A DNA stretch of 40,336 nt. Origin: Candidatus Zipacnadia bacterium. Its GTDB lineage: Bacteria; Armatimonadota; Zipacnadia; Zipacnadales; JABUFB01. This document shows, one piece after another, positions 32,850-39,672 of the stretch. Within the stretch, counting starts at the first letter, position 1. Each line of letters starts with the position of its first letter. Location of the stretch: the NCBI GenBank assembly GCA_029821745.1, contig JALGSS010000003.1, forward strand, positions 1 to 40,336, read 5' to 3'. The notes beneath the pieces are model-generated. The model was not told the DNA's origin. It did not search any database and was given only the letters and a program-made list of their open reading frames with translations. Position numbers and translations under genes: made by a program.

Positions 32850-32925
32850 GACCACTAGCGCCGTGAGTGGCGCCGCTTGGTGCCCAAGGTCACCAAGGCG
32901 CCGAGGCGGTGGCGCCCTAGTGGTC
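32850..32925. other. Strongly folded 76-nt structure
   Basis: An outer 9-bp stem (GACCACTAG/CTAGTGGTC) encloses an inner hairpin of GGCGCC-gc-TTGGTG paired with CACCAAGGCGCC, loop CCCAAGGT. A third GGCGCC near 32911 could compete for pairing. The quality is far above chance for intergenic DNA. It may be a structured RNA, a recombination or folded single-strand site, or a replication element of the decayed mobile element. Confidence 0.5.
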
Positions 32926-32953
32926 CGCGTCGGGAACAACCTGTCTAGAGCAT

Positions 32954-33024
32954 TAGCCCAGCGACGGGATCTTCTCCCAGTCGCTGGAACCTGTTCTCAG
33001 GGGGACAAAACCGCAAGGCAGCCT
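32954..33024 (+). repeat. Structured direct repeat, copy B, in the leader of the primase-like gene
   Basis: Same order of blocks as copy A. It folds as CCAGCGAC/GTCGCTGG with an inner GGGA/TCCC stem and a 5-nt loop. The inner stem differs from copy A on both sides but still pairs, which suggests that structure is conserved. It ends 85 bp before the ATG at 33109. Confidence 0.65.
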
Positions 33025-33108
33025 TGTAATGGGCCCTTCGACTGCCAGCAAGACCGCCTCGTTGAGAGCGATGACTGTGAATGACACGTAGCGAAGGAGA
33101 TGATCTCG

Positions 33109-33717
33109 ATGAGTAGCGCAAAGCGAAGCACGTCACGGAGTGTTCTCGACCAGCTTGAGGTAACACAGCGGCAAGGAAGGGACCTGAATACGCTCCCGCA
33201 GATGATGAAGCCGTGTGTGGCGGCAATGCTCGAGGAGGGCGTGCTGCCTGGCTACGAACCTGATCCGAACACGGCGTGCTTCATGGTGGCGAGCGAGATG
33301 AAGCGTCTGGGCAAGACCCAGGATGAGGCAGGCAAAGCCTGCCATGAGTGGCAAGCGGAACACGGTGACGTGCTGGGATTCGGCGAGGTCGAGAGGACCG
33401 TCCGCTCCGCCTACGGAGGAGAATGCCAGTACGGGTGTGGCACCGAGAGCCGGCTCTACAACTCAGACTACTGCATGGGCCATGACAAGTGCCCCTACTA
33501 CAAGCAGCTTGGGGCTAGCCGGAAGCCGCGTGATCAGGACTACTTCGACTACGGATGGCCCGAGCGCCTCAACCCCGCAGCCCGCAATGTGTACGTGGCC
33601 ATTTGCGAGCTGGATAGGCGGGCGCAACGCCCCGGTGCGAAGCATTGCGTCACCTACCGTCGGCTCCACAAGTTGAGCGGCGTGAGTACTGGGCACATGA
33701 AGAAGCCGCTCCAATGA
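33109..33717 (+). CDS. Primase C-terminal-like (PriCT-type) replication protein, truncated by an IS end
   Basis: The ATG at 33109 has GAAGGAG 9 nt upstream. Residues 28-105 fit the pattern of primase C-terminal (PriCT-like) domains of mobile elements: MKPCVAAMLEEGVLPG, ACFMVASEMKRLG, and GEVERTVRSAYGG. A cysteine cluster follows (CQYGCG, then YC and KCPYY), likely a zinc or iron-sulfur site. It ends in the start of a helix-turn-helix (YRRLHKLSGVSTGHMKK). At 33715 an inverted IS right end begins and supplies the stop, so the C-terminal DNA-binding part is lost. It probably served replication of the integrative element whose remains lie here. Confidence 0.6.
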   Translation: MSSAKRSTSRSVLDQLEVTQRQGRDLNTLPQMMKPCVAAMLEEGVLPGYEPDPNTACFMVASEMKRLGKTQDEAGKACHEWQAEHGDVLGFGEVERTVRSAYGGECQYGCGTESRLYNSDYCMGHDKCPYYKQLGASRKPRDQDYFDYGWPERLNPAARNVYVAICELDRRAQRPGAKHCVTYRRLHKLSGVSTGHMKKPLQ

Positions 33718-33762
33718 CCTGCCCCCACGAACGATACCAGTCTCTATGTGGTACTTTGGCCG
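33715..33762 (-). repeat. Solo IS3-type right end, inverted (copy 5)
   Basis: Starts TGACCTGCCCCCACGAACGA and runs to ACTTTGGCC, matching the reverse complement of copy 3 over about 47 bp. No orfB sequence follows on the interior side. It interrupts the primase-like gene. Confidence 0.7.
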
Positions 33763-33796
33763 GCTTGGCCTTGCCCTCGTCCAGCAGGACGACCAG

Positions 33797-34489
33797 TCAG
33801 ATAGCAGCCGCCATCTCCCTACACTCCTCGCTGCTCATCCAGTTGCGAAGTTCGTACGATAGGGGGAGCCAACACAATCTCTCACGGAACCACCCCTCAG
33901 GACCGTCATCCCAGTCCTCAATGACAGTCGGGTGGTCATACAGCTCCAACTCCATGCGAGTTGGAGTTAGTCGTACCTGCTTGACCATCATCTTCAGCAG
34001 GCTCTGTCGATCCACAGGTCCAAGCTTTCCATACAGCTCAGTGAAGCTTCGGAGATTGGCAGCAAGCCTTTCCGGCTCAGCCTTCTGCCCCTCAAGCTCC
34101 TCAAGTTCCGCCTGCTTCAGAGCCATCTCCTTCTCAAGCTGCTCTATAGTCTCACTGGCTCTCTCACAGGCATTGCTGAGCAGCCCCAAGTCCTCAGCCA
34201 CCTTGTCAATCACTGCCTGCTCAGAATCTGCCGCAGGTAGGCTTGGCACTCTGCACTTCTGTCCATTGGGCTCCTTTGCAGGATGGCGGTAATAGTAGTG
34301 GTCCGCGCCCGTTCGGCTTGCTCCACTTCCATTGGTCAGGTCTAATCCACACTCCCGACAATGAACCAGCCCACTAAGTAGGAAGGTGTGCTTGCCTGGG
34401 ACTCTGCCCTTGCGCTGTGTGTTGCCGGCAAGGGTGTCCTGAACACGCTCGAAGGTCTCCCGCTCAATGATAGCAGGCCACGCCCGCTC
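33797..34489 (-). pseudogene. Large serine recombinase, C-terminal 230 residues only
   Basis: The minus frame is open from 34489 to 33797, beyond the ATG at 34249 listed in the track. It begins ERAWPAIIERETFERVQDTL, the typical start of the recombinase domain tail. The zinc ribbon follows (FLLSGLVHCRECG, then YYYRHPAK and KCRVPSLPA), then a long coiled coil (NACERASETIEQLEKEMALK) and an ELRNWMSSEECREMAAAI tail. The serine catalytic domain is absent: an in-frame TAG and a repeat junction lie just upstream at 34487-34510. Large serine recombinases integrate and excise elements. This remnant marks a dead integrative element. Confidence 0.85.
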
Positions 34490-34510
34490 CTATAGTGCTT
34501 CTGCATGGCC
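34487..34510. repeat. 24-bp junction repeat (other copy 37378-37401)
   Basis: CTCCTATAGTGCTTCTGCAT followed by GGCC here, against CTCCTATAGTGGTTCCGCAA followed by GACC at 37378: 20 of 24 positions agree. The recombinase reading frame breaks exactly at this repeat. Confidence 0.4.
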
Positions 34511-34542
34511 TCGCATGGGCAGCAGGTAACCGGCCCCTCCAG

Positions 34543-34588
34543 TCGAACACTCCCACCAGGGATGGCGCCAGGATGGGGGAGAGATCAG
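34543..34588 (-). repeat. Possible IS3-type left-end remnant (copy d, diverged)
   Basis: GAACACTCCCA, GGGATGGCGCCAGGATGGGG and AGATCA follow the order of copy c (GAACACTCCCA, GGGTGGCACTAAGACGGGG, AGACCA). The similarity is weaker than among the other copies. It lies 48 bp before the DUF4838 gene. Confidence 0.3.
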
Positions 34589-34635
34589 CCTGCGCTGCGC
34601 GCCGATGACCCAGCCTGAACGGAAGAAGGGATAGC

Positions 34636-37185
34636 ATGTCACAGAAACTGGCCCTCGCTACGCTCCTTCTGGCGATATCCGGGTCCTGCGTGGCGGCGGA
34701 GAGCCTGGACCTGGTCAAGGTCGGCACAGCCGCGTATGTCATCGTGGTTCCCGACGGGCGTCCGCAACTGGCGATGGACGCGGCGAACCTGCTGGCCCGG
34801 ATCGTGGACCAGGCCTCCGGCGCGCGGCTGCAGATCGTGGAGGAGGGCACCGCGCTGGAGGGACCAAAGGTCTTCATCGGCATGACGAAGGCCGCGGAGA
34901 ACGCCGGGCTGGCCCTGGAGAACCTTCAAGGGCAGAGCTGTGTGATGAAGGTGGTTGACGGGGACCTCTTCCTGGCCGGACACGACCTGGTCCGTGCGAC
35001 CGACACGCCGCGGCCCTACTACACCGTCCCCGCGAGCCGTCGGGCAGTCCACATGTTCCTGCACGACTACCTGGGCGTGCGCTGGTTGTGGCCCAATCGC
35101 GAGGGCCTCGGTACCCACGTCCCGCAGAGCCCGACGCTATCATTCCCCGCCGACCTGGACCGGCGGTGGGCCCCGGACTTCCTGTGGGTGGCGAATACGG
35201 CCTTCCGGACGGGGGAGGGCTATGACCTCAACACTCACTTCAAGGCGAGCGTCCCCTTCGCCACCTATGGCGGCCATTCGTACTACAGCGCCGTGCCCAA
35301 GGACAAGTATGGCGAGTCGAACCCGGAGTACTTCGCCCTCATAGGCGGCACCCGCGTCAGTTCGCAGAACCACCTTTGCATCAGCAACCCCGAAGTACAG
35401 GAACTCATCTACGCGGAGATGCTCCGCCGTCTCGACATGGGCTTTGAGGCCGTCGAATTGGCGCAGACCGACGGGTACATGCCGTGCGAGTGCGACAACT
35501 GCCGCGCGATCCACCCCGACATCGGCGAGCAGCTATGGATTGTCCACGACAAGCTCGCAAGACGGCTGGCAGAGGAGCGGCCGGGCGCCAAGGCCATCAT
35601 TATTTCCTACGGCCCCACCGTGGAGCCACCGCAGACGATTGACCGGCTCGGCAGCAACGTCATCATCGAGTTGTGCAAGTACTCGCCGTCGCATGTGGCC
35701 AAGTGGCGGGAGAAAGCCGACACCTTCATGGTGTACATCTACAACTGGGGTTCCTACCACACCATTGGCTTTGGCCCGAAGACCACTCCGCAGATGGCCG
35801 CGCGCCAAATATCATTCTTCCGAGCCAACAACATCAAGGCCATCTACGTGTGCGGATGCGGTGAAGACTGGGGGCTTGAGGGTCCGGTCTACTACATCTG
35901 GAACCGCTGTGTGGACGATCCCAACTGCGACTGGCAGGCGGAGCTGGACGACTACTACCGCGCCGCTTTCGGCAAGGCCTACATCCCGATGAAAGCACTC
36001 TACAGCGCCCTCTACGAGCGGCTGGCGCTGTACGGTGGTATCGGGCGCTGGGCCGACCTGCTGCCGGGCGCGGACCCAGTGGGGCTGGGCAGACGCCCCG
36101 AGGCCCACTACACCCACTTCTTCCCGCCGACGCTGCTGAAGGCCCTGGCTGCGAACCTGGCTCGAGCCAGAGAGCTGGAGCCAGAAGGTGTCGTGCGCAG
36201 CCGAGTGGACATGGTCGGGCGTCACTTCCAGTACGTCCGCGACGTCGCCACTGTCTTCCATCTCTACCAGGCCTACCAGCTCAGGCCCGACGAGAACACC
36301 TTCGATGCCCTCGCTGACGCCATCGAGCTCCGCGAAGCGAACGTTCGGGCGCACTTCGACGTGGGCGGCGCCCTCGCCGAGATTGACGGCTTCCCCCCGA
36401 TGTTCGCGCGCGCGGACGTCGGGCGAGCCCTGCTGGGCGGCCGCATGACCGGCACGCTGTCATCACCCTTCTTCTGGGACGTAGACCTGCTGAAGGAGAA
36501 GGGCGTCCTTCCAGGGACCGGGCGCAAGAAGATCAAGGTCGCCCGCGCGAGCGAACCGCTGGAGATCGACGGGCGCATGGACGAGGCCGCCTGGGCAACC
36601 GCGGAGGCGGATGAACTGGGCGAGATCGGCATGGGCGGAGCCACGGTCCAGACCCGTGTGCGCCTGCTGTACGACGAGAGGAACTTCTACATCGGGTTCG
36701 AGTGTGACGAACCCTTCGCAGAGAGACTGGCGTCGGGCTGGTGGAAGAGCCATGGCCGAGACGGGAGGATCTACTCCCAGGATTGCCTTGAGATCCTCGT
36801 GGACCCGATAGGCGACCTGCAGCAGTACTACCATTTCATTTGCAGCGCCATGCCCGACTCAACCTACGACGCGGCCCGGGGCCTGCATAGGGACCCGATC
36901 CACCCGCTGTACGACAAGATCGATACGGGGTGGGACGGTGTATGGCGCTATGCTGGGACAACTGACGTCGACGCGGAACGCTGGACGGTCGAGTTGGCCA
37001 TCCCCTTCGAGACACTCGACGTGACAGCACCCGATAAGGGGAGCCTGTGGAAGATGAACTTGGGGCGCGAGCGGTTCGTGCAGAATGCCGACCGCGGAGA
37101 CCCGGAGCTGTTTATGTGGTCGCCGAACCTGGAGGAGCGCAGCTTCCATTCGCGGGCGGCCTTCGGTGATCTCATCTTCGATTGA
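34636..37185 (+). CDS. Secreted DUF4838 protein with C-terminal CBM9-like domain
   Basis: GGAAGAAGGG precedes the ATG at 34636, and a signal peptide follows (LALATLLLAISGSCVAAES). Residues 20-130 form the small alpha/beta domain seen before GH67/GH20-type barrels (DAANLLARIVDQASGARLQI, KVFIGMT). Residues 135-500 are the DUF4838 barrel (FLHDYLGVRWLWPNREGLG, NPEYFALIGG, ELAQTDGYMPCECDNCRAIH). The C-terminal 200 residues are CBM9/DOMON-like (EPLEIDGRMDEAAWATAE, YIGFECDEP, WTVELAIPFETL). DUF4838 proteins are often found with glycoside hydrolases and resemble alpha-glucuronidases in layout; the substrate is unknown. It is complete at 849 aa and has its own ribosome-binding site. Confidence 0.88.
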   Translation: MSQKLALATLLLAISGSCVAAESLDLVKVGTAAYVIVVPDGRPQLAMDAANLLARIVDQASGARLQIVEEGTALEGPKVFIGMTKAAENAGLALENLQGQSCVMKVVDGDLFLAGHDLVRATDTPRPYYTVPASRRAVHMFLHDYLGVRWLWPNREGLGTHVPQSPTLSFPADLDRRWAPDFLWVANTAFRTGEGYDLNTHFKASVPFATYGGHSYYSAVPKDKYGESNPEYFALIGGTRVSSQNHLCISNPEVQELIYAEMLRRLDMGFEAVELAQTDGYMPCECDNCRAIHPDIGEQLWIVHDKLARRLAEERPGAKAIIISYGPTVEPPQTIDRLGSNVIIELCKYSPSHVAKWREKADTFMVYIYNWGSYHTIGFGPKTTPQMAARQISFFRANNIKAIYVCGCGEDWGLEGPVYYIWNRCVDDPNCDWQAELDDYYRAAFGKAYIPMKALYSALYERLALYGGIGRWADLLPGADPVGLGRRPEAHYTHFFPPTLLKALAANLARARELEPEGVVRSRVDMVGRHFQYVRDVATVFHLYQAYQLRPDENTFDALADAIELREANVRAHFDVGGALAEIDGFPPMFARADVGRALLGGRMTGTLSSPFFWDVDLLKEKGVLPGTGRKKIKVARASEPLEIDGRMDEAAWATAEADELGEIGMGGATVQTRVRLLYDERNFYIGFECDEPFAERLASGWWKSHGRDGRIYSQDCLEILVDPIGDLQQYYHFICSAMPDSTYDAARGLHRDPIHPLYDKIDTGWDGVWRYAGTTDVDAERWTVELAIPFETLDVTAPDKGSLWKMNLGRERFVQNADRGDPELFMWSPNLEERSFHSRAAFGDLIFD

Positions 37186-37298
37186 GGTGCGAGAGCTCGT
37201 GACAGGATGTGACCCGCCCCCACGAGCTCCCTCCTCGCTACCCCTTCCCAGACCCCACAGCCAAGCCTGTCAGAACCCCATGCATCTACATCAACCTT

Positions 37299-37339
37299 CG
37301 CCCAGACAGTGGTTCTGTACGACCTTGGGGTGGCGAGCC
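37299..37339. repeat. 41-bp repeat, copy 2
   Basis: Second copy of the 22032-22072 repeat, 37 of 41 identical, in the same orientation. It lies in the 282-bp gap between the convergent DUF4838 and acetyl-CoA-synthase-like genes. A further related 24-bp piece follows at 37378. No recombinase coding sequence is left beside it. Confidence 0.6.
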
Positions 37340-37467
37340 TCCGATGCTCTGATCCCACCTCTCGTCTCACTACACGCCTCCTATAGTGGTTCCGCAAGAC
37401 CCCGAAGTAGCAAGGCCCGAGGTTGGCGGACGCCTGCGTGTGCGCCGGTGACGTGGCGGTCGAGGCG

Positions 37468-39336
37468 TCACCCCTGGCCCACTTCCAGGAATGCCCGGAG
37501 TTCGTCCATCGTCGTTGCGTCATCCTCGGTCGCAACAGTCGCTCTTGGCGGGAGTTGCGCCGCCAGCACTTCCTTGGCCCGCACCGTGGCCCACTTGACC
37601 GCGGACGGTCCACCCTCGCCACCGAGGAACTTGGGGCTCTTCAGGTAAGCTAGCGAGATCCCCGTCACGCCGGGACACTGCTTGCCTCCGGCCCGATTCG
37701 CCAGAATCGACCATGTCAGCCCGCCCGGCGCCTCCCCTTCGTAGCCGCGGTGCATGACGCCGACCCAGTCCGTTCCCGGTATCTCGAAGGCCAGCGCGCC
37801 GAAGCACCCGCATGACGTGTGTGGCGCATCGCAGACCGCGTGGATCCGGACGCGGTCCAGCCCGCCGTTGGTGAGATCTCTCACCGCCTCGTTAACCCCG
37901 GCCCACTCACCAGCATCGGCGTCGATCGGAGCACCCTTGGGGATACGTCGTCTCAGATCCTCATCCATCTTCTCGCGTCGGGTCCACGGTCGCCCGTAGC
38001 CGCCCCACAGTGCTTGCGCCTTCATCGACAACCAACTCTTGCCGCACATCGGCGGGCGATCGGGGGTCACGACGCAGACGTGGTTCAGGGCAAATGGCTG
38101 GCAGTCAATGCACGCGTCGAACTCGTCGACATTCGCTTCGCTCTCCGCCGCCAACATCGCGTCTCGCATTCTCACGAACTCGCGCACGTCCTTCGCCTCG
38201 GCCTGCACCGCGTCTTCGCCAAGTCCGATCCGCACGCCGGCACGCCCAAGGCGAGGGAACCCGCACTTCAGGCCCGACACAATCACGTCGCCCAACAGCG
38301 CCGCGTCCAGTTCGACCCCGGTCGCCAACTCAAGGGTGAACTCCCCCGCATCATCGCGTCGCGTACGCACACCGGGAAGGTAGGAGCCATACCGCAGGGC
38401 CTGCGCCTCCAGATGGGCCGATATGGCTGGGTCGATGTCTGGATCATCGACATCGATGAGGATCGCGATCGCTCCGGACTGCACATCGCCTTCTACGCTG
38501 ACGCCTCCCTCAGTCGCCCCGGGCCTGAGCTGGAACAGGCCTCTGAGTGTGCGCTCGGGATTGACCTCCTCACCAACGTGAGCCGGATCGGCGGGTTCTG
38601 GCAGCGAGACGGTCTCCCCAGCCGCCGACCGCACACGCATATTGGGCAGGGCGAGTAGCGCCTCAAGGACTTCAGCATCGTCCCTGGCCACAGCCTTAGG
38701 CCCCAAGTCATAGGCGAAGTCCGGCCCCACGATGGCCGGGCATCCCAGCTTCATCAAGCTGAGCAGAACCAGTCCCTCAACGGGTCCAATCTCGCCCAGC
38801 ACCACCATCGCGCCGGGCATGTCGGCCTCCAGGAAGTGCCCCAACTCGTGGTCATCGCCCGGGGGGACCATCCCCCAGGTCATCCCGTACCGCACCATCA
38901 ACTGGCCATAGTAGATCGCGCCTGTCTCCCGTTCGGGAAGCGCGTGGTCAGCCTGCGCCCCGCGAGCGGCGGAGAAGATCATGTACTGATTGGCCTTAAG
39001 GAGCTCGACCGTTTCATCCGTGATCTTGCTCCCGGCCAGCAGCACCCAACCCGCGCGCCATTTGGCTCCGCCGAAGACCGCTCCACGGACGCTCGCGTCG
39101 TCCATGAAGTACGCGTCCCGGTCAGCCGCGATGGACTCAATCATCTCGGCCGCCAGGGCCACTGGCTCAAGAGATGACTTCAGGTCATCCGCCTCGATCA
39201 ACCACTCGCGCAGCTCGTCAGGGCCGATGTCACGCCCGAGAAGCGCACCCATCACGGGCATCGGGTACTCGGAACCATCGAAGGCTTGGGGCTGATCAGG
39301 CAGCGCGTCGGCTAACCAGTGGATCGCGTGCTGCAT
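37468..39336 (-). CDS. Acetyl-CoA-synthase-like (AcsB/CdhC-type) protein, solitary
   Basis: 622 aa; AcsB is about 730. The ribosome-binding site AGGTGGGAAG abuts the ATG at 39336, and there is no signal peptide. Six cysteines fit the A-cluster of acetyl-CoA synthase, where an iron-sulfur cluster and nickel join CO, a methyl group and CoA: C409-x2-C412-x8-C421-x9-C431 (CIDC, NHVCVV, RPPMCG) and C509-G-C511 (SCGCFGALAFEIP). Further matches are GVMHRGYEGEAPGGLTWS and ISLAYLKSPKFLGGEGG. The N-terminal part (PVMGALLGRDI, GAVFGGAKWRAGW, GMTWGMVPPG) follows the first AcsB domain loosely. No CO dehydrogenase, corrinoid protein or methyltransferase gene is nearby. It may be a divergent paralogue with another acyl or C1 role, or an ACS working with distant genes. 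Confidence 0.8.
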   Translation of the reverse strand: MQHAIHWLADALPDQPQAFDGSEYPMPVMGALLGRDIGPDELREWLIEADDLKSSLEPVALAAEMIESIAADRDAYFMDDASVRGAVFGGAKWRAGWVLLAGSKITDETVELLKANQYMIFSAARGAQADHALPERETGAIYYGQLMVRYGMTWGMVPPGDDHELGHFLEADMPGAMVVLGEIGPVEGLVLLSLMKLGCPAIVGPDFAYDLGPKAVARDDAEVLEALLALPNMRVRSAAGETVSLPEPADPAHVGEEVNPERTLRGLFQLRPGATEGGVSVEGDVQSGAIAILIDVDDPDIDPAISAHLEAQALRYGSYLPGVRTRRDDAGEFTLELATGVELDAALLGDVIVSGLKCGFPRLGRAGVRIGLGEDAVQAEAKDVREFVRMRDAMLAAESEANVDEFDACIDCQPFALNHVCVVTPDRPPMCGKSWLSMKAQALWGGYGRPWTRREKMDEDLRRRIPKGAPIDADAGEWAGVNEAVRDLTNGGLDRVRIHAVCDAPHTSCGCFGALAFEIPGTDWVGVMHRGYEGEAPGGLTWSILANRAGGKQCPGVTGISLAYLKSPKFLGGEGGPSAVKWATVRAKEVLAAQLPPRATVATEDDATTMDELRAFLEVGQG

Positions 39337-39672
39337 CTTCCCACCTCACCGAGTCGACGCCGGGCTGACCCATACGGAGATGAGTCCCCGGCTCGTTGGT
39401 TGAACGGTCCGCCGTTCCTCAGGATGCTTCGCCCGTTGGCTTCCGAGAGCCTGCATACTCGTCTGCGGAACCCGCGGATGGGGCCAGTTGCCGGACCAAT
39501 CGGGCCGGTTCGGCGAGGTGTCGGTGTACGGAATTGAGGGCGCTCGTGTTGATGGGTGTGTGTCCCCGCACCAATTGACTCAAGCCCTGCAAGCGCCAGA
39601 GCGAGGGCGGATGGACTTCTTCGGAGGGACAGGCCCGGTAAGGGCAGCCCAGGGCGTGTATCGCCCGCCAGC
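39337..39672. other. 336-bp intergenic region upstream of the acetyl-CoA-synthase-like gene
   Basis: Holds the ribosome-binding site of the downstream minus-strand gene and presumably its promoter, but I see no convincing -10/-35 pair. No gene, RNA or repeat from elsewhere in the window is recognised. Confidence 0.35.

Noticed and set aside
13013-33762. CRISPR-like reading of the five 47-bp repeats
   Set aside because: Copies are kilobases apart, occur in both orientations, and match the right end of an IS3-family element.
37468-39336. A local Wood-Ljungdahl gene cluster
   Set aside because: No CO dehydrogenase, corrinoid protein or methyltransferase gene flanks the acetyl-CoA-synthase-like gene in this window.
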